Source: JANQPA01 sp964628385
GTDB lineage: Bacteria > Bacteroidota > Bacteroidia > Chitinophagales > Saprospiraceae
DNA: 64,000 nucleotides
NCBI GenBank assembly: GCA_964628385.1
Contig: CAZVOD010000006.1
Location: forward strand, 48,405 to 112,404
Direction: 5' to 3'
Part shown: piece by piece, positions 45,016-53,970 of the stretch
How positions within the stretch are numbered: position 1 is the stretch's first letter
Layout: each line of letters begins with the position of its first letter
Made by a program: the position numbers and the translations under genes
Notes under the pieces: generated by a model
Databases searched by the model: none
Seen by the model: only the letters and a program-made list of their open reading frames with translations
Told to the model about the DNA's origin: nothing

Positions 45016-46113
45016 ATGAACACTATTTATAACAAGTACGCCACCTTGTTGGTACACTATTGCCTAAAACTAGAAGAAGGTGAAAAACTCTTAATTAAAA
45101 GTACCACTTTGGCGGAACCTCTCGTTCGTGAAGTATACCGGGAGGCCATAAAAGTCGGTGCTATTGTCGAGACCATTCTCGACTTCAGAGAGCAAAAACG
45201 CATCCTGCTCACCCACGGTAGGAAAGCACAGCTGAATGCTATTTCGCCACTTTATAAGTTGGCAATGGAAAGTTTTGACGCTTATCTGAATATTCGTGCG
45301 CCCTTCAATTTAAAAGAAGAAAGCAATATCTCTCCTGATTTGGCCAAAGTCAGGCAGGCCGCTTTAAAGCCTACCGTCAATACTTATTTCCAACGCACTG
45401 GTGAAGGCTCACTAAAACGCAGCTTATGCCAGTTTCCTACTCAGGCTAATGCTCAATTGGCAGGGATGTCACTGGAAGAATATCAGGATTTTGTATTCGG
45501 AGCCTGCAAACTCTTTGAGGATGACCCCGCCAAAAGCTGGCGACAACTGCGTGCAGAACAACAGCGAATCGTCGATAAGCTCAGTCAATACGATGTCTTT
45601 ACTTACAAAAACGGCAAAACAGATATTTCTTTCTCCACCGAAGGACGGACTTGGATTAACTCGGATGGCCGTACGAATATGCCTTCCGGCGAAGTGTACA
45701 CTTCCCCGGTGGAGAACTCCGTTAATGGGCATGTCTTCTTTTCTTATCCTGGAATTTATAACGGCAAAGAAGTCGAAAACGTTAAGCTATATGTCAAAGA
45801 CGGATATATTGAGCAATGGGAAGCCGACCGTGGCAAGGACTTCCTGGACTATATCTTTTCAATAGACGGTACCAGAAACTTTGGAGAGGCAGCCATCGGT
45901 ACTAACTATAATATCAATAAACTGACAAAAAATATTCTCTTTGATGAGAAAATCGGAGGTACCATCCATATGGCTATCGGGCAATCTTATCGGCAAGCAG
46001 GCGGAAAAAATGAGTCAGCAGTACACTGGGATATGATAACAGATATGACTGATGGCGGAATTATTTTGGCTGATGGAGAAAAAGTTTATGAAAATGGAAG
46101 CTTTATTTTCTAA
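45016..46113 (+). CDS. M29-family aminopeptidase
   Basis: A 365-residue cytoplasmic metallo-aminopeptidase of the thermophilic-aminopeptidase (AmpS/AmpT, DUF/M29) family. Metal-ligand and active-site regions are visible: MPSGEVYTSPVENSVNGHV, the GTRNFGEAAIGTN Glu and the IHMAIGQSY and ESAVHWDMITDM His/Asp positions. Residues 1-130 form the helical cap. It probably removes N-terminal residues during peptide turnover. It starts 16 bp after hflX. Confidence 0.9.
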   Translation: MNTIYNKYATLLVHYCLKLEEGEKLLIKSTTLAEPLVREVYREAIKVGAIVETILDFREQKRILLTHGRKAQLNAISPLYKLAMESFDAYLNIRAPFNLKEESNISPDLAKVRQAALKPTVNTYFQRTGEGSLKRSLCQFPTQANAQLAGMSLEEYQDFVFGACKLFEDDPAKSWRQLRAEQQRIVDKLSQYDVFTYKNGKTDISFSTEGRTWINSDGRTNMPSGEVYTSPVENSVNGHVFFSYPGIYNGKEVENVKLYVKDGYIEQWEADRGKDFLDYIFSIDGTRNFGEAAIGTNYNINKLTKNILFDEKIGGTIHMAIGQSYRQAGGKNESAVHWDMITDMTDGGIILADGEKVYENGSFIF

Positions 46114-46123
46114 ACGATTCACC

Positions 46124-46139
46124 GGTAAATGCATTTACC
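46124..46139. repeat. 16-bp perfect palindrome
   Basis: GGTAAATGCATTTACC begins 11 bp after the aminopeptidase stop codon. It may be a protein-binding site or a weak hairpin. Confidence 0.35.
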
Positions 46140-46280
46140 AAACAGTTTGAAGGGAATTTCGTATACCTCGTTAGTGGAACGCGCACCTGAAACCTGACAA
46201 TCAAAGTGTATAAACAACTACAGTATAGAGACGGCAATAAATCAAATTAAAAAAATTAAGCAAACTAACATCCACGGACC

Positions 46281-47006
46281 GTGAGCAGAAACATCGCCTT
46301 TTTAGAATTGAAGTATGGCAACATTTATGGTGGACATCCCAACTTTTATGCAATCAGTGAAATCGCCCTTTTAATTTTTGAAAAAGGATCTAACAAAATT
46401 TTCCTGGAAAGTTGGATCAATGGTGCAAACATTGATATCGTAAATGTTTATTCCAAAGTCAACGAATTAGGTCACACTATCGGCAGAGTAAAAGAAGTCG
46501 TCAACCTTAGAACGCGACGCAGAAAACCCTTTAAGGAAGATTTTAAGCTCGATGAGCGAGGCTTGCAATACGCCTTCAAAAACCTGCGCCCTACCAAAGG
46601 GCCCATTAGGGCTTTCCTGAACAAAAACTTCAGGAAGTATCGCTTCAGAGATATCGTCGTTTTTGATGGTCGACGTGACGTTTTTTTATGTGAAAAATCA
46701 GGAGGAGATTTTTCCAGGTTTAATATTATCGATCTGCAAAAAGACCTTAATCGAGAAACAGATTATCTGTTTTCTCTTAACAAACTGGCAGTGGTCATTA
46801 ATTTTGATCACGATAGGTCTTATTTGAGGTCTAATAACCTGGAATATTGGCTGCACCCGATTGCTGCACGCCAAATCAATCCCAAATCTGCTGCTTACGA
46901 TGCAGTTAGGTTAATGATGGTTCACAATGAGTACACCGAGCACCATGACGATTTCTTGCTCAAAGCAGCGTTAGTTCTCAACAAAATTCAAAATACAAAG
47001 GAATAA
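46281..47006 (+). CDS. Divergent exonuclease-fold protein (unknown function)
   Basis: A 241-residue protein starting at GTG. The layout resembles RNase T/DnaQ-type 3'-5' exonucleases: a first strand IAFLELKYGNIYG followed by ISEIALLIF, a central RDIVVFDGRRDVFLC block and a helix SAAYDAVRLMMVHNEY near the end. The catalytic DxE pair would be LEL here and other acidic positions look altered, so it may be inactive. Similarity is structural pattern only and I would not assert nuclease function. It stands alone, 167 bp after the aminopeptidase gene, and is followed by a 408-bp gap. Confidence 0.55.
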   Translation: MSRNIAFLELKYGNIYGGHPNFYAISEIALLIFEKGSNKIFLESWINGANIDIVNVYSKVNELGHTIGRVKEVVNLRTRRRKPFKEDFKLDERGLQYAFKNLRPTKGPIRAFLNKNFRKYRFRDIVVFDGRRDVFLCEKSGGDFSRFNIIDLQKDLNRETDYLFSLNKLAVVINFDHDRSYLRSNNLEYWLHPIAARQINPKSAAYDAVRLMMVHNEYTEHHDDFLLKAALVLNKIQNTKE

Positions 47007-47414
47007 CAGCAGGGCCTCACAGCCCGGTTATCCTCCATGTTTTTGAATAGCTTGGCCAATCGTTTAACCGTAAGAGTAGGTTTGGTCTTACTTCGGGCCA
47101 ACAAAAGAAGAGAACCAGATTTGCTCCGGATACAGGACGCTTCAGGGTATCTTTTGGGGTACGCTGAACCGTTCTTGTCTTGCTTCTTCCCAATTACCGC
47201 ACTCGCACAATGCTCCCGGCCGTGAAATACCTGCCTTCTTCTGTGAATTTTTAAACTTGTCTCGCAGGTTTAGAATAAGAGTAAAAAAACTATTTTAATA
47301 CCTGCGAAACAAGTCCAATAATGAAAAAAATTAAGTTCTTTGTGATGTGAATTTGGAAAACAACCACCTTGTTTTCTTTCTTACAAATCCACAAACACTA
47401 AAAGCCTTCTGGGT
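47007..47414. other. Intergenic interval with inverted motif pair
   Basis: A 408-bp gap. A 62-codon frame at 47037-47225 shows no recognisable family. The main feature is the inverted pair of dispersed-motif copies at 47255-47269 and 47300-47314. The gap presumably also holds the GH130 promoter. Confidence 0.45.
47255..47314. repeat. Dispersed motif copies 3 and 4 as an inverted pair
   Basis: ACTTGTCTCGCAGGT (47255-47269) and ACCTGCGAAACAAGT (47300-47314) are complementary over 15 bp with one mismatch, separated by 30 bp. Each arm matches the copies at 9448, 21799 and 48628. The pair lies 101 bp upstream of the GH130 gene. Confidence 0.6.
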
Positions 47415-48617
47415 ATGTTAGATCTTTTTGAGTCGAGAAAGTTACAAGTCTATGATGACTATAATGAGTTATTAAAAAAGAAAAACAGGAGAAAGGGCAG
47501 CGGCAACGGTATTTTTGATCGCTACAAATATCCGGTTTTGACAGCCGATCATATTCCGCCTCACTGGATATATGACCTTAATCCTAAAACTAATCCGCTA
47601 TTTCTTACCAGACTGGGAATAAACTCCGTCTTCAATCCGGGGGCTATTGAGTTTAATAATAAAATTCTGTTGGTAGCAAGAGTAGAAGGATACGATCGGA
47701 AGTCGTTTTTTGCCATCGCAGAAAGCGACAATGGAATCGATAATTTCAGGTTTAGAGAGTATCCCATGGATATCCCTCCAATGGAAGATGCCATAGAAGT
47801 TAATTACGCAGATATGCGACTCACCCATCACGCTGATGGTTGGATATATGGTACTTTTGATTCTGAGATAAAGGATAAGTCCAGGCCTAATGACTTATCG
47901 GGGATAAAAGTCAAATGTGCTATTATCAGGACTAAAGATTTCATTAACTGGGAACGCTTACCCAACCTTCAAATGCCTGATAATACGCCCTGCGATTGCG
48001 TACTACATCCAGAATTGATAAATGGCCATTATGCATTTTATATACAATCACAGGTCAAGTCGCCTACAATGGATGCAGCCAGAGGTGTTCGTTTGGCCAT
48101 GCTCAGGAATATAGAAAATCCTATCGTAGAAAGTATACAAACGATCAACCGGCGTTATTTCTTTTCCATCAATGAATCCGGTACGGGCCCGGGAGCTCCT
48201 CCTATCCGCAACGACATGGGGTGGCTGCATTTGGCTTATGGCTTGATCTATACGGACGCTGGCGTTCGTTCTTTGTTGTACTCTTTTGTTACGGATATTA
48301 ATGATCCTTTGAAAGTTATTTCAGAGCCGGGAGGGTATTTAATTGCGCCGGAGGGTAAGGAAAGAATGGGCAACGAAGGCAATAAGATATTTTCCAATGG
48401 TTGGGTGAAAAGAAGAGATGGTACTCTTTTGATCTATTATAGTTCTTCAGATACCCGCATCCATGTGGCCGCAACATCCATTGATGTCATCATGGATTAC
48501 CACCGGAATACTCCTTCGGATGGTAGAGATACCCGCACTTCTACGGCTATGAGGATGGAGTTGATAAAAAGAAATATGGAGTTTATGAAAAAAGGTAAAT
48601 TAAAACCTGAAAGTTAA
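47415..48617 (+). CDS. GH130 mannosylglucose-type phosphorylase
   Basis: A 400-residue five-blade propeller enzyme. Signatures of GH130 subfamily 1 are visible: NPLFLTRLGINSVFNPGAIEFNN, RVEGYDRKSFFAIAESDNGIDNFRF, the DMRLTHHADGWIYG Asp region and GPGAPPIRNDMGWLHLAYGL. Known members phosphorolyse 4-O-beta-D-mannosyl-D-glucose to mannose-1-phosphate and glucose in mannan breakdown. No signal peptide, so cytoplasmic. The usual partners (epimerase, GH26, transporter) are absent nearby, so the gene is an orphan. Dispersed-motif copies lie on both sides. Confidence 0.88.
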   Translation: MLDLFESRKLQVYDDYNELLKKKNRRKGSGNGIFDRYKYPVLTADHIPPHWIYDLNPKTNPLFLTRLGINSVFNPGAIEFNNKILLVARVEGYDRKSFFAIAESDNGIDNFRFREYPMDIPPMEDAIEVNYADMRLTHHADGWIYGTFDSEIKDKSRPNDLSGIKVKCAIIRTKDFINWERLPNLQMPDNTPCDCVLHPELINGHYAFYIQSQVKSPTMDAARGVRLAMLRNIENPIVESIQTINRRYFFSINESGTGPGAPPIRNDMGWLHLAYGLIYTDAGVRSLLYSFVTDINDPLKVISEPGGYLIAPEGKERMGNEGNKIFSNGWVKRRDGTLLIYYSSSDTRIHVAATSIDVIMDYHRNTPSDGRDTRTSTAMRMELIKRNMEFMKKGKLKPES

Positions 48618-48627
48618 CAGAACAATA

Positions 48628-48660
48628 GGCTTGTTTCGAAGGGGTAGAATAGTGGTAAAA
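48628..48660 (+). repeat. Dispersed motif copy 5
   Basis: GGCTTGTTTCGAAGG followed by GGTAGAATAGTGGTAAAA, nearly identical to 9448-9481. It starts 11 bp after the GH130 stop codon. Confidence 0.5.
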
Positions 48661-48672
48661 TTGGAATGTTTT

Positions 48673-49845
48673 TTACCACGCTTTTATCCCTTTGAGTTGA
48701 AAAAGCCTTAATACCATCAATCCCAGAATCGGCAAAAAGGCAGGGTGAATATACTGAGGAAACCAGATGGCACTGCCAACCAGAACGATAAAGTTACACC
48801 ATATCAGAATGGTGAGTAAGATTTGGGGAAAAGGCCTAGTCATTTTTTTAATAAAAAATAACAACACTAAATATAAGGGATTGACCCAAATGATATTTAG
48901 GTTGCGCTTTGTAGCTATATGATCTGTCCCGAACCATAAGAATAATAGCAGTAAGCTGGACAGTCCCAAAATGGTAAATAGCAAGACATCTAGCCACCTG
49001 GCGTAGCCCGGCTGTTTAAGCCCCAGAAAAAGTCCGGCTAACAAAAGGCATATCACGCTCATCACAAATGGTGGCGACACCCAGAAGAGAGGTGCTTTCA
49101 GGGACTCGGCCTCTTTCAATACAATTGGAGTACTAAGGACAGGCCTTGCTTGTGTTGGTGTTTTTAATTGATAATTATCCAGGGCCCTCGGCAGCCATTC
49201 CGGTAAAAACATGCGTTTGCGCAGATCAGCCTTCACGTCAGCTTCCAGGCCCAATACAATATCAATACCGTAAGCAGACCAGGGCTTGTCTACAAGTGAA
49301 GCATGAAGTAAATCCCTCAGTGTGATATTGACTTTTTCCAGCTCCTTTTTTATCAGCTGATCGCCGGCAGCCTGCTCAATCAGATCTCTTAAACGCGTGG
49401 CACAATTATCATAAAAGAAATCGTAGAGATACTGCCGGTTTTCGGGTCGGTAATTTTCAGCCAGCAAAGACAGAAATTGCTGTTTTTGTGCTCCTTCTAA
49501 TTGTACGATATATTCTTTTACGCTTTGTTGGCTTCGGGAATACTCCGCCCAATAATTGTCAAAGTTCCTGGCTGCTAGCAAATACGGTAATTTCCCCTGA
49601 ACAAATTTTACATAAAAATTAGGCGTATCGAAATTAAAGACGCCAAAGTCAAAGACCATATCCAATTGTCTGGTCGTGTCAATAATCCGAAGGCCGGAGT
49701 GACCAAAACTGGCATAAAGCTCCTCTCCGGGGGAGGCGATAAGAAAACTAATACGGGTATTATCAGAAAAGCGCTGCCCTGATAACAGAAGAGAAAAGAA
49801 CATCAATGAGCAAAAAACAGCGCATTTGAGAAAAATATATCGCAT
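48673..49845 (-). CDS. DUF4105 family membrane protein
   Basis: About 390 residues from the ATG at 49845, which gives a signal peptide (MRYIFLKCAVFCSLMFFSLLLSGQ). A longer frame to 50016 would add 57 residues and overlap the divergent TPM gene. The N-terminal ~230 residues fit DUF4105 (FLIASPGEELYASFGHSGLRI, FDFGVFNF, YLYDFFYDNCATRLRDLIEQ), a family with a papain-like NC-type core. The last ~150 residues hold four to five transmembrane helices. Probably an inner-membrane protein with an exported domain; its role is unknown. Confidence 0.8.
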   Translation of the reverse strand: MRYIFLKCAVFCSLMFFSLLLSGQRFSDNTRISFLIASPGEELYASFGHSGLRIIDTTRQLDMVFDFGVFNFDTPNFYVKFVQGKLPYLLAARNFDNYWAEYSRSQQSVKEYIVQLEGAQKQQFLSLLAENYRPENRQYLYDFFYDNCATRLRDLIEQAAGDQLIKKELEKVNITLRDLLHASLVDKPWSAYGIDIVLGLEADVKADLRKRMFLPEWLPRALDNYQLKTPTQARPVLSTPIVLKEAESLKAPLFWVSPPFVMSVICLLLAGLFLGLKQPGYARWLDVLLFTILGLSSLLLLFLWFGTDHIATKRNLNIIWVNPLYLVLLFFIKKMTRPFPQILLTILIWCNFIVLVGSAIWFPQYIHPAFLPILGLMVLRLFQLKGIKAW

Positions 49846-49918
49846 TAATTCCCTTTTTTTATGTAAAACTAATTCGAACCAGATGAGTAACAAATATAAA
49901 TATCTTACTTCTACGGAC

Positions 49919-51151
49919 ATGCAAAATAAGTGGCTAAGCTTAGTTTTTATAGTTTTTCTTTTTGCTTGTCCGGGAATACATGCCCAGGAATCAGATATTA
50001 TAGAAAAAATTCCCAACCCTAAGGCTACTGGTAATGGCTATATCAGTGATCCTGATGATTACCTGACAACTGTTGAAGAAGATACGCTGAATCGGCTGTT
50101 AGCCGATCTCGAAAGTACTAATACGGTTCAGGTAGCTATCGTAATAGTTGAATCAATTGGTGATTTGAACCCCAAAGATTTTGCCTATCTTCTTTTTAAT
50201 ACATGGGGAATCGGGCAGGCAGATATCGACAACGGATTGTTGATACTTTCTGTGATGGATCAGCGCCGCACGGAGTTTGAAACAGGTTATGGCCTGGAAG
50301 GAGTACTCCCCGATGTGATCTGCTATCGAATTGGTATGCAGCAGCTGGTACCTTTTTTCAGGGAAGGAGAATATGGAAAAGGATTGATCGCTGCCGTAAA
50401 GCGCATCAAAGAAGTACTTGAAGACCCTTCGGCTGCAGAAGAGGTGACTTCCGGAGGTAGAGAGTTTGCCCGGTCGAAGCGTTCAATACCCGTGGCGGTA
50501 TGGATTTATCTGGCACTCGGCACCATCATAAGTGTAAGCATGCTGGTCAGTATTACCGATATTATCAAAGGTAAAGAAGATGTTTATGATAAATATCTTT
50601 CGTTGAGAAAGAGAACTACCTGGTTATTGGCCTTCCTTTTTCCCTTGCCTTATCTTTTTATCTATCTGTATTCCCGTTATAAAATGAATAGATTCAGAAA
50701 AATGCCCAGATACAGCCGGGTTAACGGTAAGCCGATGATTTTGCTAGATGAAAAAGCAGATGATGCTTTTTTGAGTGATGGCCAGCTAACGGAAGAGGAG
50801 ATAGGCTCCATAGATTACGATGTCTGGGTAACAGAAGACCAAGACGATGTTATGATTCTGCGCTACACTTCAAGCTGGTCAAGATATAAGAAATGTCCCA
50901 AATGTACTTTCAAAACCTATTACCACGATCGCTCCAGAGTGGTAAAAAGCGCTACGTATACCTCTACAGGTAAAAAGGAAGTCATCTACAAATGTAAAAA
51001 TTGTCAGTACAGAGATGTTTCCATGCGTACCATACCTCGCAAAACCAGGAGTAGTACCTCTTCAGGTGGCGGGAGCTTTTCGTCGGGCGGCGGGAGTTCT
51101 TCATGGGGCGGGGGTTCCAGCGGCGGCGGCGGCGCCGGTGTTAGCTGGTAA
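49919..51151 (+). CDS. TPM-domain protein with Gly/Ser-rich tail
   Basis: About 410 residues from the ATG at 49919, chosen because it gives a clear signal peptide (MQNKWLSLVFIVFLFACPGIHAQ); 49826 and 49883 are longer options. The TPM (TLP18.3/Psb32/MOLO-1) domain spans about residues 35-165: YISDPDDYLTTVEEDTLNRLL and the DNGLLILSVMDQRRTEFETGYGLEGVLPD block. Then come two transmembrane helices, a four-Cys zinc-ribbon-like region (CPKC ... CKNC) and a tail of SGGG/WGGG repeats. Such YgcG-like proteins sit in the inner membrane with the TPM domain outside. The 3' end overlaps the convergent ftcD gene by 11 bp. Confidence 0.86.
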   Translation: MQNKWLSLVFIVFLFACPGIHAQESDIIEKIPNPKATGNGYISDPDDYLTTVEEDTLNRLLADLESTNTVQVAIVIVESIGDLNPKDFAYLLFNTWGIGQADIDNGLLILSVMDQRRTEFETGYGLEGVLPDVICYRIGMQQLVPFFREGEYGKGLIAAVKRIKEVLEDPSAAEEVTSGGREFARSKRSIPVAVWIYLALGTIISVSMLVSITDIIKGKEDVYDKYLSLRKRTTWLLAFLFPLPYLFIYLYSRYKMNRFRKMPRYSRVNGKPMILLDEKADDAFLSDGQLTEEEIGSIDYDVWVTEDQDDVMILRYTSSWSRYKKCPKCTFKTYYHDRSRVVKSATYTSTGKKEVIYKCKNCQYRDVSMRTIPRKTRSSTSSGGGSFSSGGGSSSWGGGSSGGGGAGVSW

Positions 51152-52163
51152 TATTGAGCATTTTGTACTCGATAATTTTTTCGTCAGGATCAAAAGGCTT
51201 CAGATCATTTAGTCCCAACGATTCTATGGCTATGGCAATAAGCTGCCGTTCGCTAAGATTGCTAGTAATATCTTGCTTTTTAGCAAAATACAGGCCAGCT
51301 TCCAGAAATACACTTAAAGGAGCCATACCTATGAGCTCGGAGCCACTTATTTCAATTCCTAATGCTTGTGCTTCTGCCTTACAAGCTTCAAAGGCCTGAT
51401 GCAATCCAGTCGTGTTGATGTCTACCAGGTTCATAGAGACCTGAGCTTTATTAAAATCTTCTATGCGCCAGCCAATGGCTTTTAGGGCCTGGCAACGGCC
51501 GGGGATTCGCCTTCTCACACCGTCCTCGTCTCTGATGATACGGCCGCTTTCTCTCACATTAGCCGCTATTCTTTGGGCAGCCTGTAAATCGTTATTTTGA
51601 AGGTTGACGTTGTAGGCAAGTAGAAAATCGCGTACCCCAATAGCACTGACACCCGTATGAGCGTTAAAAGCTGTAGGACCATAATCCGGCTCCCAGCCCG
51701 GTAGTTTGATCTTCTCCTCCCACCCTTCATATTCTCCTTTCCTTATCTCGGCCAGGTTTTTTCGATTATCTTTTTGGGCAGAATATTCGTACAAATAACA
51801 GGGTATAGATAGCTCGCGGCCAATGCGCTGGGCAAGAACATGGACGTAGGGGTTAAGCTCTTCCTTATCAATATCAGTTAAAGGGATAAGCGGACACACA
51901 TCAAGAACCCCCATGCGAGGATGCTTACCTCGATGTTGCGCCATATCGTAAAGCGCTACCGCTACTTTGGTAGCCTTGAAAGCAGAATCAATAACTGCCT
52001 CGGGAGTACCTATAAAAGTGAAAACTGTGCGGTTGGCATCATATCCGGAATCTACGTGAAGTAGGCGTACTTCCGGTATACTTATTATGGCCTGGACAAT
52101 CTGATTTATAAGGTCAGGATCACGGCCAATACTGAAATTTGGAACGCATTCTATTTGTTGCAT
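51141..52163 (-). CDS. ftcD: Glutamate formimidoyltransferase
   Basis: A 340-residue transferase that moves the formimino group of N-formimino-glutamate to tetrahydrofolate in histidine degradation. N-terminal motifs ECVPNFSIGRDPDLINQIVQAI, DSGYDANRTVFTFIG and AQHRGKHPRMGVLDVCPLIPL, then a domain with YGPTAFNAHTGVSAIGVRDFLLAYNVNL and QVSMNLVDINTTGLHQAFEACKAEA. The C-terminal cyclodeaminase domain of the fused mammalian form is absent, as in many bacteria. No hut genes lie nearby. Confidence 0.93.
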   Translation of the reverse strand: MQQIECVPNFSIGRDPDLINQIVQAIISIPEVRLLHVDSGYDANRTVFTFIGTPEAVIDSAFKATKVAVALYDMAQHRGKHPRMGVLDVCPLIPLTDIDKEELNPYVHVLAQRIGRELSIPCYLYEYSAQKDNRKNLAEIRKGEYEGWEEKIKLPGWEPDYGPTAFNAHTGVSAIGVRDFLLAYNVNLQNNDLQAAQRIAANVRESGRIIRDEDGVRRRIPGRCQALKAIGWRIEDFNKAQVSMNLVDINTTGLHQAFEACKAEAQALGIEISGSELIGMAPLSVFLEAGLYFAKKQDITSNLSERQLIAIAIESLGLNDLKPFDPDEKIIEYKMLNITS

Positions 52164-52594
52164 CCTGTGGACAGTAGTTTTTAAAAAAAAGCTGATTTAT
52201 GCCACAAGTCATTTTAAGGAGTACATTATTAAATTGACATTTGTTGAACTCCTTATAATACACCTTGATTACAATTAATCCAGCCTTAAGTTCAAAATTA
52301 ATGATTTAAGTTGTTTAAGCATGTGGGGTTATAGTTGAAGGCAAAGGCTTGTGCAGCAAGGCGAAGCGCTTTTTGCTTTGTGTAGCCAAAGCTACGGAAA
52401 GCAAAAAAGCTGAAGTATTTGCTGCACAATATTTTGTCTGCAAACATGAAACGACATTTTTAAACAACTTCTTTATTATTGACTCATTCCTTACCAGCCC
52501 TCCTGCTGTTTAATTTTTCTGAAGAAAGAATACAGGTCATGCAGCATCCGTTAAAAATACGCATCCTAAAAAATGTACTATAAATTAATACCTG
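52164..52594. other. Intergenic interval with repeat copy 2
   Basis: A 431-bp gap between ftcD and the ECF sigma gene, largely filled by repeat element A copy 2. The remaining ~120 bp before the sigma gene should hold its promoter; no consensus was convincing. Confidence 0.5.
52308..52471. repeat. 165-bp palindromic repeat, copy 2 (element A)
   Basis: Same structure and orientation as 37800-37964. The terminal repeat is AAGTTGTTT/AAACAACTT, the inner pair TTGTGCAGCAA (52349-52359)/TTGCTGCACAA (52419-52429), and the central stem again closes on GTAGC-CAAA-GCTAC. G52375-C52402 replaces the T37868-A37895 pair of copy 1. Confidence 0.85.
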
Positions 52595-53143
52595 ATGAAA
52601 GACCTGGATGGAGATCGCGATTTAGTCAGGAGATGCCTCAATAACAATAGGCGTGCTCAGGAAGAACTGTACGAAAAGTACAGAGTGCCCTTGTTTGGCC
52701 TTTGCCTGCGCTATGCTAAAGACGAGTCGCAAGCCAGTGATTTTCTGCAGGAAGGATTTATTAAAGTATTTAACAGCCTGCATCAGTACCGTGGAGAAGG
52801 AGCACTTTACAAGTGGATGGAAAGAGTTTTTATCAATAAAATCATTTCCATTTTGAGAAAGAAAAAGCTAACCTTTAATAATGAAGTGGATCTCGAGCGT
52901 ATCCCCGATGTGACGACCGACAAGAAAGATACCAAAAAACAAGTGGACAAGGTCATTCAATTGATCCAACAACTGCCAGAAGGCTATCAGGCCGTCTTTA
53001 ACCTCTACGCCATTGAAGGCTATTCACATAAAGAAATTGCTGAAATACTCGATATCAGTGAGAGCACCTCGCGGTCGCAGTATTACCGAGCCAAAACGGC
53101 TGTTAAAAAAGCTATGCAACAACTTAAATCAGTGGAGTCATGA
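52595..53143 (+). CDS. ECF-type RNA polymerase sigma factor
   Basis: A 182-residue sigma-70 family protein with region 2 (EELYEKYRVPLFGLCLRYAKDESQASDFLQEGFIKVFNSLHQY) and region 4 (LPEGYQAVFNLYAIEGYSHKEIAEILDISESTSRSQYYRAKTAVKKAM). There is no region 3, as expected for an ECF factor. Its stop overlaps the start of the next gene by 4 nt (ATGA), the classic arrangement of a sigma factor with its cognate anti-sigma factor. Target genes are unknown. Confidence 0.93.
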   Translation: MKDLDGDRDLVRRCLNNNRRAQEELYEKYRVPLFGLCLRYAKDESQASDFLQEGFIKVFNSLHQYRGEGALYKWMERVFINKIISILRKKKLTFNNEVDLERIPDVTTDKKDTKKQVDKVIQLIQQLPEGYQAVFNLYAIEGYSHKEIAEILDISESTSRSQYYRAKTAVKKAMQQLKSVES

Positions 53144-53970
53144 AAGATAACTTCGAAAACGAATTGCGGGATCTGATGAAATCCTTCGACCGGGAACCGG
53201 CAGCGGGCATTTGGCCAAATATCCGCAGGCGGCTTGAAAATGGAAGCGGTATCCTCCGGCTTAGCTTGTTGTACCCTATTGCAGCAGCTATCCTGTTACT
53301 GTGTATTGGTGCTCCAGGGATGTTCCAGGATGCTACTTCTAAAAGCAGTGGAATAGTAGAACACCTGGTACTGGATACGTTCATGTTTGTGAGAGGAGGA
53401 GATATTTTTAGAAGAAAATGCGCCACTTGTCACAGCGCTGATATGAGCTCACAAGCGAATGGACCTGCACTGGCCGGCGTGACTCAAAAAAGGTCCAAAG
53501 AATGGCTTTACAATTTTACCCGCAGTAGCCAGCAGATGATCCAGGAGGAAGATTCTATTGCTTTGCAGGTATGGAAAGCCTGGAAACCTGCTATCATGAA
53601 TAATTTCCTTTATCTTAATAACCAAGCGCTCGATACACTATACTATTTCATTGAGCAAGCCGATAAAATTGGAGGCGATACACTAATGCAGATGAGTGTT
53701 TTTTTTAGTGGAAAAATGCTTTTCAAAAAAGCATGTGGAAGTTGTCATAATGATAATTATTTTAAAAAAATACGAAAAGAAGAATCCCTGATTGCTCGGT
53801 ATGATAAAGATGAATTTATAGACTTTGTCGCCAGCCCTCACAAAGAATCGCCGGAACAACTGGTCCTGCTCGATCATTTTTCTTCTCAGGAGTATCCAAA
53901 AAGCTCGCAGGTGTATCGTCAGGAAGAAATTAGTCAAATCTATCGCTATCTGGAGCTTACAGTTGATTAG
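53140..53970 (+). CDS. Transmembrane dihaem c-type protein with anti-sigma-like N-terminus
   Basis: A 276-residue protein translated in overlap with the sigma gene. The first ~38 residues (ENELRDLMKSFDREPAAGIWPNIRRRLE) look like the cytoplasmic sigma-binding part of Bacteroidota anti-sigma factors. A transmembrane helix follows (about 40-62), then an exported region with two haem-attachment motifs CATCH (94-98) and CGSCH (199-203), each in a short cytochrome c-like domain. The combination suggests a redox- or haem-sensing anti-sigma factor; this is inference. Otherwise it is a membrane-anchored electron-transfer cytochrome coupled by chance to the sigma gene. Confidence 0.72.
   Translation: MKDNFENELRDLMKSFDREPAAGIWPNIRRRLENGSGILRLSLLYPIAAAILLLCIGAPGMFQDATSKSSGIVEHLVLDTFMFVRGGDIFRRKCATCHSADMSSQANGPALAGVTQKRSKEWLYNFTRSSQQMIQEEDSIALQVWKAWKPAIMNNFLYLNNQALDTLYYFIEQADKIGGDTLMQMSVFFSGKMLFKKACGSCHNDNYFKKIRKEESLIARYDKDEFIDFVASPHKESPEQLVLLDHFSSQEYPKSSQVYRQEEISQIYRYLELTVD

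Noticed and set aside
47037..47225. 62-codon plus-strand frame
   Set aside because: Composition looks non-coding and no family was recognised; it lies in a repeat-bearing gap.
48628..48660. Dispersed motif as a terminator for the GH130 gene
   Set aside because: The motif alone has no hairpin and copies occur at unrelated positions, including in front of genes.
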